NCBI RefSeq assembly: GCF_018614205.1
Contig: NZ_JAGGOS010000099.1
Coordinates: 1-42,868 of the forward strand
Length of the DNA stretch: 42,868 nucleotides
Reading direction: 5' to 3'
Origin: Streptomyces sp. ISL-36
GTDB taxonomy: Bacteria > Actinomycetota > Actinomycetes > Streptomycetales > Streptomycetaceae
Part shown: piece by piece, positions 7,999-15,473 of the stretch
How positions within the stretch are numbered: position 1 is the stretch's first letter
Layout: each line of letters begins with the position of its first letter
Notes under the pieces: model-generated
What the model was told of the DNA's origin: nothing
What the model saw: the letters and a program-made list of their open reading frames with translations, nothing else
The model's database searches: none
Program-made: the position numbers and the translations under genes

Positions 7999-10197
7999 CT
8001 GACTACGACTTTCCGAGAGCTCGGGATCCTTCCCGAGACGGCCGAGGCGCTCGAAGCCGTCGGCATCGTGTCCCCCTTTCCCATCCAGGAGATGACCCTT
8101 CCGGTCGCGCTCTCCGGTTCCGACGTCATCGGCCAGGCCAAGACCGGCACCGGCAAGACGCTCGGCTTCGGTCTGCCGATCCTGGAGCGCGTCACCGTCC
8201 CCGCGGACGTCGAGGCCGGCCGGGCCCAGCCCGAGCAGCTGACCGACGCGCCGCAGGCCCTGGTGGTCGTCCCCACCCGTGAGCTGTGCACGCAGGTCAC
8301 CAACGACCTGCTGACCGCCGGCAAGGTCCGCAACGTCCGCGTCCTCGCCATCTACGGCGGCCGCGCGTACGAGCCCCAGGTCGAGGCGCTCAAGAAGGGC
8401 GTCGACGTGATCGTCGGCACCCCCGGCCGCCTGCTCGACCTGGCCGGCCAGCGCAAGCTCGACCTGTCCCACGTCAAGGCCCTGGTGCTCGACGAGGCGG
8501 ACGAGATGCTCGACCTGGGCTTCCTGCCCGACGTCGAGAAGATCATCAAGATGCTTCCGGTGAAGCGTCAGACCATGCTCTTCTCGGCGACCATGCCGGG
8601 TGCGGTCATCGGCCTGGCCCGTCGCTACATGTCGCAGCCCACGCACATCAACGCCACCTCGCCGGACGACGAGGGCGCGACCGTGCGCAACACCACGCAG
8701 CGCGTCTACCGCGCGCACTCCATGGACAAGCCGGAGATGGTCTCCCGCATCCTGCAGGCCAACGGCCGCGGGCTCGCGATGATCTTCTGCCGTACGAAGC
8801 GCACGGCGGCCGACATCGCCGACCAGCTCGCCCAGCGCGGCTTCGCCTCGGGCGCGGTCCACGGCGACCTCGGCCAGGGCGCCCGCGAGCAGGCGCTGCG
8901 CGCGTTCCGCAACGGCAAGGTCGACGTGCTCGTCTGCACCGACGTCGCCGCCCGTGGAATCGATGTCGACGGCGTCACGCACGTGATCAACTACCAGTCG
9001 CCCGAGGACGAGAAGACCTACCTCCACCGCATCGGCCGCACCGGCCGCGCGGGGGCGAAGGGCATCGCCGTCACCCTCGTCGACTGGGACGACATCCCGC
9101 GCTGGCAGCTGATCAACAAGACGCTGGACCTCGGTTTCCCGGACCCGCCGGAGACGTACTCCACCTCCCCGCACCTCTTCGAGGAGCTGGACATCCCGGC
9201 CGGCACCAAGGGCGTCCTGCCCCGCGCCGAGCGGACCCGTGCGGGTCTGGGCGCCGAGGAGCTCGAGGACCTGGGCGAGCCCGGTGGCCGTGGGCGCAAG
9301 AAGGCCGCTCCGGCGGTCGAGGAGCGTCCGGCCCGCACCCCGCGCCAGCGTCGCCGTACGCGGGGCGGGAGCACGCTGGACGAGGGCGTGACCTCGGCGG
9401 CCCCGGCTTCTTCCACCCCTGCCTCGGCCCCGGTGGCCGCGGTGGCGGAGGACGCCCCCGCGGAGCCGCGTACGCCGCGTCGCCGTCGCCGTACCCGTAC
9501 CGGTGGCGCGTCGAGCGCGCCGATCGTGGAGAGGGCCGTCACCCCGGCCGTGGAGACCGCCCCGGCCCCGGCCGCGGCTGTCGCCGTCGCGGCTGCCCCG
9601 GTGGCTCCCGTGGCTCCGGTCGCCGAGGAGGCGCCCAAGCCGCGCCGCCGCCGAGCCCGTGTCGCACGGCCCGAGGCCGAGACCGTGACCTTCCAGACGG
9701 TGGAGACGGCGGCAGCAGCAGCCGCGGCGACCGTCACCCCGGTCGCACCGGTCGAGACGGTCGAGGAGCCCAAGAAGGCGCCTCCTCGCCGCCGCACGGC
9801 CAAGAAGGCTGTCGCCGAGGTCGTCGAGACGGCCCCCGTGACCGCCGAGGCACCGGCCGCCGAGGTGGCCGAGGCCGCTCCCAAGGTTCCCCGCCGTCGT
9901 ACGGCCAAGAAGGCCGTCGCCGCCGAGGCGCCGGTCGCCACCGAGGCCGTGGCCGCCCCGGCCGTCGAGGTCGTCGAGGAGGCCCCCAAGGCTCCCCGCC
10001 GTCGCGCGGCCAAGAAGGCCGTCGCCGCCGAGGCCCCCGACGCGTCGGAGCCGCAGGAGCCGAAGGCGGCCCCGCGCCGCCGTACGACCAAGAAGGCGGT
10101 CGCCGCTCCGGCGGAGGCCGTCGAGGCGACCGAGGCCCCCAAGGCCCCGCGCCGCCGTACGACGAAGAAGGCCGCGGTCGCCCAGCCGGAGAGCTGA
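7999..10197 (+). CDS. rhlE: DEAD-box ATP-dependent RNA helicase with basic repeat tail (CTG start)
   Basis: A 732-residue RhlE-type RNA helicase that unwinds RNA in the cytoplasm. All motifs are present: Q motif (FPIQ with upstream FRELG), AKTGTGKT, PTREL, TPGR, DEAD, SAT, FCRTKRTA, TDVAARGID and HRIGRTGRAG. From about residue 400 follows a 330-residue disordered tail rich in Ala, Pro, Glu and Arg, ending with five copies of RRR(T/A)(A/T)KKA. The first GTG (8068) would cut off the Q-motif aromatic residue, and no in-frame ATG, GTG or TTG lies between 7918 and 8068. The CTG at 7999, preceded by AGAAGAGG and followed by ACTACGACTTTCCGAG, is the sensible start. Confidence 0.9.
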   Translation: MTTTFRELGILPETAEALEAVGIVSPFPIQEMTLPVALSGSDVIGQAKTGTGKTLGFGLPILERVTVPADVEAGRAQPEQLTDAPQALVVVPTRELCTQVTNDLLTAGKVRNVRVLAIYGGRAYEPQVEALKKGVDVIVGTPGRLLDLAGQRKLDLSHVKALVLDEADEMLDLGFLPDVEKIIKMLPVKRQTMLFSATMPGAVIGLARRYMSQPTHINATSPDDEGATVRNTTQRVYRAHSMDKPEMVSRILQANGRGLAMIFCRTKRTAADIADQLAQRGFASGAVHGDLGQGAREQALRAFRNGKVDVLVCTDVAARGIDVDGVTHVINYQSPEDEKTYLHRIGRTGRAGAKGIAVTLVDWDDIPRWQLINKTLDLGFPDPPETYSTSPHLFEELDIPAGTKGVLPRAERTRAGLGAEELEDLGEPGGRGRKKAAPAVEERPARTPRQRRRTRGGSTLDEGVTSAAPASSTPASAPVAAVAEDAPAEPRTPRRRRRTRTGGASSAPIVERAVTPAVETAPAPAAAVAVAAAPVAPVAPVAEEAPKPRRRRARVARPEAETVTFQTVETAAAAAAATVTPVAPVETVEEPKKAPPRRRTAKKAVAEVVETAPVTAEAPAAEVAEAAPKVPRRRTAKKAVAAEAPVATEAVAAPAVEVVEEAPKAPRRRAAKKAVAAEAPDASEPQEPKAAPRRRTTKKAVAAPAEAVEATEAPKAPRRRTTKKAAVAQPES

Positions 10198-10215
10198 CGC
10201 CCCACCGCACCGCCC

Positions 10216-10255
10216 CACAGCGGCCCGGTCCCTTCCCAGGGGCCGGGCCGCTGTG
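10216..10255 (+). terminator. Hairpin terminator of the helicase gene
   Basis: CACAGCGGCCCGG (10216-10228) pairs perfectly with CCGGGCCGCTGTG (10243-10255), followed by TCGTTC. It lies 18 bp past the helicase stop. Confidence 0.8.
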
Positions 10256-10258
10256 TCG

Positions 10259-10287
10259 TTCGACCACCTCTGAACAGCGGTTACAGT
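10259..10287 (+). promoter_or_regulatory. Leaderless promoter of alpha/beta hydrolase gene
   Basis: TTCGAC (10259-10264), 17-bp spacer, TACAGT (10282-10287), then 6 nt to the ATG at 10294. It fits a housekeeping-type promoter whose transcript starts at the start codon; there is no Shine-Dalgarno. Confidence 0.6.
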
Positions 10288-10293
10288 CCCTCC

Positions 10294-11151
10294 ATGAGCA
10301 AGCCCCGGTCCCTGGCGCTGCCGCCCCGCACCCGTGCCTACCGGCTCGTGACCGCGCGCGGGGGCTTCGCCGTACTGGACACCGCACCCGAGGGCGAGGC
10401 GCGCGGCACGGTGCTGCTGCTGCCCGGCTACACCGGCAGCAAGGAGGACTTCCTCGCGCTGCTCGGACCGCTGAGCCACGCCGGGTACCGGGCGGTCGCG
10501 GTCGACGGCCGGGGTCAGCACGAGACCTTCGGACCGCGGCACCGGACCGCGTACAGCCGGCGGGCGCTCGCACTCGACGTGATCGCCCAGGCGGACGCGC
10601 TCGACGACGGCCCGGTGCATCTGCTGGGGCATTCCTTCGGCGGCCTGGTGGCCCGCTCGGCGGCCTGGCTGGCGCCGGAGGCGTTCCGCTCGCTGACGCT
10701 GCTCTCGTCCGGTCCCGGCCGTGTCGCCCGGCCGCAGCGCATCCGGGTCCGGATGCTGCGGGGTGCGCTCGCGCTGCTGCCCAAGGAGCGGGTGTGGCGT
10801 GCCACGCGCTGGCTGGACAGTCGCGGCGAGGAGCCGGGAGTGACGGACCCGCCGGAGATCGTGAGCTTTCTGCGGCGTCGCTGGATGCTCACCCGGATCG
10901 TCCAACTCTCCGCGGCCGGGCGGCTGTTGCGCCGCGAACGGGACGGTACGGACCAACTCGCCCAGCTGACCGTGCCGCTGCACATCGCGTACGGCGACGG
11001 GGAGATGGTCTGGCCGGTGGCGGGGCTCGCGGCGGTGGCCCTGCGGACCGGAGCCCACCACACGGTGGTCGTGGGCGCGGGCCACTCCCCCAACGTCTCG
11101 CACCCGCAGGAGCTGGCGGACCGGCTGACCGCCTTCTGGGAGCGCTGCTAG
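10294..11151 (+). CDS. Alpha/beta hydrolase
   Basis: A 285-residue alpha/beta hydrolase, probably cytoplasmic. It shows LLLPGYTGSKED at the oxyanion site, the nucleophile elbow LLGHSFGG, the acid region AYGDGEMVW and the histidine GAGHSPNV, so a triad is present. The family includes esterases, lipases and haloperoxidase-like enzymes, and nothing fixes the substrate. It has its own leaderless promoter and converges on the NYN gene, whose stop is only 18 bp away. Confidence 0.85.
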   Translation: MSKPRSLALPPRTRAYRLVTARGGFAVLDTAPEGEARGTVLLLPGYTGSKEDFLALLGPLSHAGYRAVAVDGRGQHETFGPRHRTAYSRRALALDVIAQADALDDGPVHLLGHSFGGLVARSAAWLAPEAFRSLTLLSSGPGRVARPQRIRVRMLRGALALLPKERVWRATRWLDSRGEEPGVTDPPEIVSFLRRRWMLTRIVQLSAAGRLLRRERDGTDQLAQLTVPLHIAYGDGEMVWPVAGLAAVALRTGAHHTVVVGAGHSPNVSHPQELADRLTAFWERC

Positions 11152-11169
11152 GGCCGGGTGCCCCCGGGG

Positions 11170-12096
11170 TCAGTACTGGGCCTGGAGGTGCTGCCAGAAG
11201 CCGTCGCGCAGCGCCCGGCGCAGCGCCGCGTGTCCGCGCAGGGAGCGGCTGAGGAGTTTCTCGGCCTCGATGAGCAGATCCTGGTCGACCGGTCCCGGCA
11301 GGTAGGGGTGTCCGGGGAGCAGCTCGGCCATCGTGTCGCGGCCGCGCTCGCCGAGCCAGGTCGCGGCGATCTGGGCGCCGATGAAGCGGACCTCGTCGCG
11401 CGAGGGCGGCGGCTCGCCCTCGTTCTCGTAGGTCGTGACGGGCCGCCGGGTGACGTACGGGCGGCAGAAGTCGAGGTCGAAGGTGCGCTGGCTGTCGACC
11501 TCCCAGAGCAGCGGCTCGGCCTGGTTGCGGCCCTCGGCGGCCTCGATGCCCCAGAGGTGGACGCGGGCGCCGTAGCCCTGGGCCGCCTCGACGGCCGAGA
11601 CGAGGTCCTCGTCGCCGCCGACGAGGGCGGCGTCGCTGATGGCGCGGTGGCGGGCGAGGGACTCCAGATCGGTGCGGATGAGGGAGTCGACGCCCTTCTG
11701 CTGGTTGTTGGCGTTGAGGTTGCCGAGGCGGACCTTGACGTCGGGGAGCCCGGCGATCGCCTGCTGTTCGGGGGTGTGGATGCGGCGTCGGGCGCCGTCG
11801 TACCAGTACACGCGCAGCAGTCGGCTGTCCGCGAAGATCGTGCGGGCCTTGTCGATGAAGGCCTCGATGATGCCCTCGGCGTCGAGGTCGAAGGAGCGCC
11901 GGTCCTCGGTGCCCGCGACCAGCAACCCGGCCGCAGCATAGACGTAACCTGCGTCGACGAAGATGGCGTGGGTAGAAGGAGTCTTGGCCACCTCGGCCAG
12001 CATCCGCTGGAGGAGCTCATTGGTGCGCTCCAGGCGGGTGCCGAGCTCACGGACCGGGTCGGCGGGCGTCGTCTGAGGGATCTCTGCGTCGTTCAT
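11170..12096 (-). CDS. NYN-domain (PIN-like) ribonuclease family protein
   Basis: A 308-residue protein with an NYN domain in its first two thirds. It shows the acidic metal-binding residues of this PIN-like RNase fold: AIFVDAGYVY near residue 48, KGVDSLIRTDL near 135 and VGGDEDLVSAV near 155. A short coiled region (ELGTRLERTNELLQRML) precedes the domain. The C-terminal part (about 220-308) is of unknown type. The ATG at 12096 gives MNDAEIPQTT with GGAG 12 nt upstream; a TTG at 12135 is possible. It may cut or bind RNA, but the target is unknown. Confidence 0.8.
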   Translation of the reverse strand: MNDAEIPQTTPADPVRELGTRLERTNELLQRMLAEVAKTPSTHAIFVDAGYVYAAAGLLVAGTEDRRSFDLDAEGIIEAFIDKARTIFADSRLLRVYWYDGARRRIHTPEQQAIAGLPDVKVRLGNLNANNQQKGVDSLIRTDLESLARHRAISDAALVGGDEDLVSAVEAAQGYGARVHLWGIEAAEGRNQAEPLLWEVDSQRTFDLDFCRPYVTRRPVTTYENEGEPPPSRDEVRFIGAQIAATWLGERGRDTMAELLPGHPYLPGPVDQDLLIEAEKLLSRSLRGHAALRRALRDGFWQHLQAQY

Positions 12097-12149
12097 ACGG
12101 GGCTCATTCTCCGCCGGTACCGGCCCTGCCGCCAATGTCCCCTACCCGG

Positions 12150-12271
12150 TAGTAGTTAGGCATCCAAAAAATTTCCTTAGCGTAGGGAATGTTTGCCGGA
12201 TGCATGCCGTTGAAGCACTACGTCACGCAGTTCTCCACCAGGAGGATCAACTCAGACGAAGGGAGAAGCCC
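12150..12271. promoter_or_regulatory. AT-rich divergent promoter region
   Basis: The stretch 12152-12192 contains TAGTAGTTAGG, CCAAAAAATTTCC and GGGAATGTTTG and is far more AT-rich than the surroundings. It lies between the divergent NYN gene and the 50-residue gene and very probably holds promoter or protein-binding sites. I could not assign a clean -35/-10 pair. An AGGAGG at about 12240 and the AAGGGAG before the ATG are two possible ribosome-binding elements for the small gene. Confidence 0.4.
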
Positions 12272-12424
12272 ATGCGCTTCGAAATCCTGCGACTCGACGA
12301 CATCGACGGTTCGCCCGTCGACCGGACCGTCGTGGACGCCGCCTCCGTCAACCGGATCGTGCAGCAGGCCGCTTCGATCGGCCAGCGCATCTGGATCCGC
12401 CCGGCCGAGACCTCGGCCTCATAA
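12272..12424 (+). CDS. Conserved-looking 50-residue protein
   Basis: A 50-residue protein starting MRFEILRLDDIDG and ending RPAETSAS. The ATG has AAGGGAG seven bases upstream, codon use is typical, and a hairpin follows the TAA, so it looks like a genuine gene. There is no signal peptide and no cysteine. A helix (DAASVNRIVQQAASIGQRI) follows a short beta-like start. I recall similar short proteins in other streptomycetes but no function. The upstream AT-rich region suggests an active, regulated promoter. Confidence 0.65.
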   Translation: MRFEILRLDDIDGSPVDRTVVDAASVNRIVQQAASIGQRIWIRPAETSAS

Positions 12425-12450
12425 CGCCGTAAGGCACCGACGCAAGCACC

Positions 12451-12495
12451 GCGCCCCCGCATGGACTCCGTGAACCGGAATCCGTACGGGGGCGC
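12451..12495. terminator. Hairpin between the 50-residue gene and marC-like gene
   Basis: GCGCCCCCG (12451-12459) pairs with CGGGGGCGC (12487-12495), with partial pairing further in. It serves two convergent genes and may act in both directions. Confidence 0.65.
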
Positions 12496-12527
12496 AGTGG
12501 TGTGGTCGCGGGGGCCGCGGGTGGGGC

Positions 12528-13133
12528 TCAGGCGCCCTGGATGACCTGGGTCACGCCGTTGATGATCTGCTGCACGGCGATGGCCGACAGCATCATGCCG
12601 GCGAGCCGGGTCACCAGCACGACGCCGCCGTCCTTGATGACGCGAATGATCAGCAGCGAGTAGCGCATGGTCAGCCACAGGACCACGTGCATGGCGACGA
12701 TCGCGGCCCACACCGAGATCTGCGCTCCGGCGCCGTCGGCGTGCTGGACGGCCAGGATCACCGAGACGATCGCGCCCGGCCCGGCGAGCAGCGGCATGCC
12801 GAGGGGGACGAGGGCGACGTTGACATCCTTGGTCTGCTTGGGCTCGTCGGTCTTGCCGGTGAGCAGGTCGAGCGCGATCAGCAGCAGGAGCAGACCACCG
12901 GCGATCATCAGCGCGGGGACGGAGACGTGCAGGTAGGCCAGGATCTGCTGCCCGAGGATGCCGAAGACGGTGATGACGCCGAAGGCCACGGCGACGGCCT
13001 GCCAGGCCATCCGGCGCTGGACCTTGGCGGCGCGGCCGGAGGTGAGGGCGAGGAAGATCGGGGTGATCCCGGGGGGATCCATGATCACGAAGAGGGTCAG
13101 GAAGAGCGAGCCGAAGACGGCGACGTCGAACAC
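12528..13133 (-). CDS. MarC family integral membrane protein
   Basis: A 201-residue inner-membrane protein with six hydrophobic segments. LFVIMDPPGITPIFLALT near the N-terminus and PLGMPLLAGPGAI in the middle are hallmark MarC/UPF0056 motifs. MarC proteins were once linked to multiple antibiotic resistance, but that role has been withdrawn and the substrate is unknown. The GTG at 13133 is preceded by AAGG six bases upstream; the longer in-frame extension upstream is proline/arginine-rich and looks non-coding. Confidence 0.85.
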   Translation of the reverse strand: MFDVAVFGSLFLTLFVIMDPPGITPIFLALTSGRAAKVQRRMAWQAVAVAFGVITVFGILGQQILAYLHVSVPALMIAGGLLLLLIALDLLTGKTDEPKQTKDVNVALVPLGMPLLAGPGAIVSVILAVQHADGAGAQISVWAAIVAMHVVLWLTMRYSLLIIRVIKDGGVVLVTRLAGMMLSAIAVQQIINGVTQVIQGA

Positions 13134-13694
13134 GGTGAGCCTTGCGGGAGAGGGTTGAACAGAGGGGTGTGGGTGGTACGGGAGGGGCGTGATCCGGGGT
13201 CCGGGCGGGGCGGGGCGGGGCGGGACGCGGTGTGCCCTCGACGGCCGGGGCCGGGAAGGCGGCGCTCCCCACCGGGCGCGTGCGTGCCACGGGGAGCCGC
13301 CGGTCCGCGCCCCGATGACGCCTGCCACCGGTCCCCGCCCGACGAGGCGCCGACCGGGGACAAGGCCCACTCGGCAGCGATCCAGCGGCGCGGGCCGCCC
13401 CCTGGCTGCCAGAGGCACCGCCCCGGGCAGGGCCCCGGGCGAACCGGCGACAACCGTGGGCGCCCCACAGCCGCCAGAGGCAGGCCCCGGACACACCGCA
13501 CGGGCGAACCGGTGGCGACCGGTGGATTCACCCGTGCACGGACCCGGGCCGGCGGCCTGCCCGTCGGCCCGAGCCGGCGAACACCGCAGAAGTCGGCCAC
13601 GGCCGAGCCCCGCGTGCGGCACACGGCGGCGCCACGGGGGCACCCCGGACGCGATCCGCAGGCACGGCCCGGAGTCTGCCTCCGGGATCAGGCC
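13134..13694. other. 561-bp intergenic region with imperfect 65-bp repeat
   Basis: No convincing gene: open frames here are arginine/proline-rich with no ribosome binding site. It holds a run of GGGGC pentamers at about 13204-13222 and an imperfect direct repeat of period 65 bp. It lies between the starts and stops of two minus-strand genes, so it carries the marC promoter and probably the terminator of the PHP gene. Confidence 0.5.
13408..13537. repeat. Imperfect 65-bp direct repeat, two copies
   Basis: GCCAGAGGCA occurs at 13408 and 13473, and CGGGCGAACCGG at 13436 and 13501, both 65 bp apart. Between these anchors the copies diverge. It lies in the non-coding region upstream of marC. Confidence 0.6.
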
Positions 13695-14555
13695 CTAGAC
13701 GCGTCCCCCGGTGCCGGGGACCGGGAAGGCCCCCGTCGCACGCCGGGTGATCTCGCCGTAGATCTCGGGGTCGGTCGTGAAGTCGCCGAGGGCGCAGGTC
13801 TTGCGGCTGCCGTGGTAGTCGCTGGAGCCCGTGGGGAGCAGTCCGAGCTCCTTGGCGAGCCCCCGCAGCCGCGCCCGCGTCGCCTCGTCGTGGTCCATGT
13901 GGTCGACCTCGATGCCGTCGAGGCCGGCCGCGGCGAGCCGGGCTATCGCGGCCTCGGGCACGACCTCGCCGCGCTTGACGGCGAGCGGGTGCGCGAAGAC
14001 GGTGACGCCGCCGGCCGCCTTGACCAGGCGGATCGCGTCGAAGGGGTCCAGTTCGTGCTTCTGCACATGCGCACGGCCGCCGTCGGCGAGCCACTGCGGG
14101 GTGAAGGCGCCGGACACGTCCGATACGACTCCGAGTTCGACCAGCGCCTCCGCGACGTGCGGGCGCCCGACCGAGCCGTCCCCGGCGATCCGGGCGACCT
14201 GCTCCCAGGTGACCGGGACGCCGAGCTCCTGAAGCCTGGTGACCATTGCCCGGGCGCGCGGCACGCGGTCGTCCCTGACCAGCTCGCGCTCGGCGGCCAG
14301 GTCGGGCTCCTCGGGGTCGAAGAGGTAGGCGAGCATGTGCAGACCGACCCCGTCGATCCGGCAGGACAGCTCGGCCCCGGTGACGAGGGTCAGCCCTTCG
14401 GGGAGCGCCGCGATCGCCTCGGCGTACCCGCGCGTCGTGTCGTGGTCGGTGAGGGCGACGACGTCGAGGCCCGCCGCGGCGGCGTTGCGTACCAGCTCCG
14501 CCGGGGTGTCCGTACCGTCCGAGGCGGTGGAGTGGGTGTGCAGGTCGATGCGCAC
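13695..14555 (-). CDS. PHP-domain phosphoesterase (YciV/RNase AM-like)
   Basis: A 286-residue PHP-domain metal-dependent phosphoesterase. Motifs in order: DLHTHSTASDG, LTDHDT, GAELS, GRPHVAEAL, VFAHP and SSDYHG, giving the full set of His/Asp/Glu ligands. Length and motif spacing match the YciV family, whose E. coli member hydrolyses 3',5'-nucleoside bisphosphates and trims RNA 5' ends. The GTG at 14555 (MRIDLHTH) has GGAG nine bases upstream; the longer frame begins in repetitive CACCCCCGCCCCGCC sequence and is unlikely to be translated. Confidence 0.88.
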   Translation of the reverse strand: MRIDLHTHSTASDGTDTPAELVRNAAAAGLDVVALTDHDTTRGYAEAIAALPEGLTLVTGAELSCRIDGVGLHMLAYLFDPEEPDLAAERELVRDDRVPRARAMVTRLQELGVPVTWEQVARIAGDGSVGRPHVAEALVELGVVSDVSGAFTPQWLADGGRAHVQKHELDPFDAIRLVKAAGGVTVFAHPLAVKRGEVVPEAAIARLAAAGLDGIEVDHMDHDEATRARLRGLAKELGLLPTGSSDYHGSRKTCALGDFTTDPEIYGEITRRATGAFPVPGTGGRV

Positions 14556-14676
14556 GACGCGGTACTCCAGGGGCTCGGGGCGGACGAAGGGGACGCTCCA
14601 GCATAACGGGCGAATCGAACACCCCCGCCCCGCCAAACACCCCCGCCCCGCCGAGCGGCCCGGGCCCGGAGCCCCG

Positions 14677-15315
14677 TCAGGACAGCAGACGCGGCGTCAG
14701 CGCCCCGCAGGGCAGGAGCTCGACCTCCGCACCCGCGTCCCGCAGGTCGGTGAGGACCAGCTCGTCGTACATCAGCAGCCCGGACTGCTCCGGCCACACG
14801 ATCGCCCACAGCCACAGCCCGCGCGCTTCTCCGGCGAAGACGGCGCGGTCGTGCGGGGCGCCGTTCACATGCCACAGCGGTGTCGGGCGTCCGGCGGCGA
14901 GCACCTTGGTCTGGGCGGGCTTGTCGATGGACAGCCCGGCGCCGGGGTCGGGGCCGTCGATCCCCGCGTACCGCGCGCCGAGTCCGACGCCGAGCTCCTC
15001 GGCGATGAGCAGCAGCTCTCCGATCCCGCCGAGCGGCCCGGGGCCCGAGCAGGCGACGGCCGTCGCGCGTCCGCCGCTGCGATCGTCACCGGCGTACGCG
15101 ACCCCGGTGAAGAGCCAGCCGACCGGCAGGGGCCACGGCATCCACACCGGCACCTGGGCCCGGTGCACCACGACACCGAGGGCCTCGACGCTGGGCGGGA
15201 TCACGGGTTGCAGCGGGTGCACCGAGCCGTGCGCGTCGCACTGCCAGGAGTCGGCAAAAAGACCGGGCGCCCTGACCCGGCCACCGCACTTCGGGCAACT
15301 GGGTTCGCCCCTCAT
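14677..15315 (-). CDS. Uncharacterised protein with N-terminal zinc ribbon
   Basis: A 212-residue protein. The N-terminus MRGEPSCPKCGGRV with a later SWQCDAHG gives Cys-x2-Cys and Cys/His ligands of a zinc ribbon. The rest is rich in Trp and Gly with no membrane segment. I recall a Streptomyces family of this kind (DUF6758), but that name is tentative. The ATG at 15315 lacks a close Shine-Dalgarno. It is divergent from the MFS gene. Function unknown. Confidence 0.7.
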   Translation of the reverse strand: MRGEPSCPKCGGRVRAPGLFADSWQCDAHGSVHPLQPVIPPSVEALGVVVHRAQVPVWMPWPLPVGWLFTGVAYAGDDRSGGRATAVACSGPGPLGGIGELLLIAEELGVGLGARYAGIDGPDPGAGLSIDKPAQTKVLAAGRPTPLWHVNGAPHDRAVFAGEARGLWLWAIVWPEQSGLLMYDELVLTDLRDAGAEVELLPCGALTPRLLS

Positions 15316-15403
15316 AGAGCCCAACGGTCCTACCGCTGGGCCCCCGCGTCAAGGACGATCACCCGTCCGGACCGACCGTTTCACCCTGCGCGGTAGATGC
15401 ATC

Positions 15404-15433
15404 TTGCACTCATTAGCCTGTCTAACTTATTCT
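15404..15433 (+). promoter_or_regulatory. Promoter of the MFS exporter gene with flanking symmetry elements
   Basis: TTGCAC (15404-15409), 18-bp spacer, TATTCT (15428-15433). A perfect palindrome AGATGCATCT (15395-15404) touches the -35 box. GTCTAA (15420-15425) and TTAGAC (15451-15456) form an inverted repeat around the -10 box. The region is unusually AT-rich. These are candidate operator sites. Confidence 0.6.
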
Positions 15434-15473
15434 GTGTATAGAGCAACCATTTAGACGTGGAGGAGCAGCGGTC

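Noticed and set aside
7858..11103. Minus-strand open frame of 1081 codons
   Set aside because: It runs antisense through the helicase and the hydrolase, both with complete motifs; composition is Arg/Gly/Leu-rich and no ribosome binding site is seen.
12155..12180. Iron box (DmdR/IdeR) ahead of the 50-residue gene
   Set aside because: TTAGGC matches one half only; I count about 10 of 19 positions of the consensus, too few.
13134..13643. N-terminal extension of the MarC protein
   Set aside because: The extension is Pro/Arg-rich and repetitive, and the GTG at 13133 starts exactly where MarC proteins begin.
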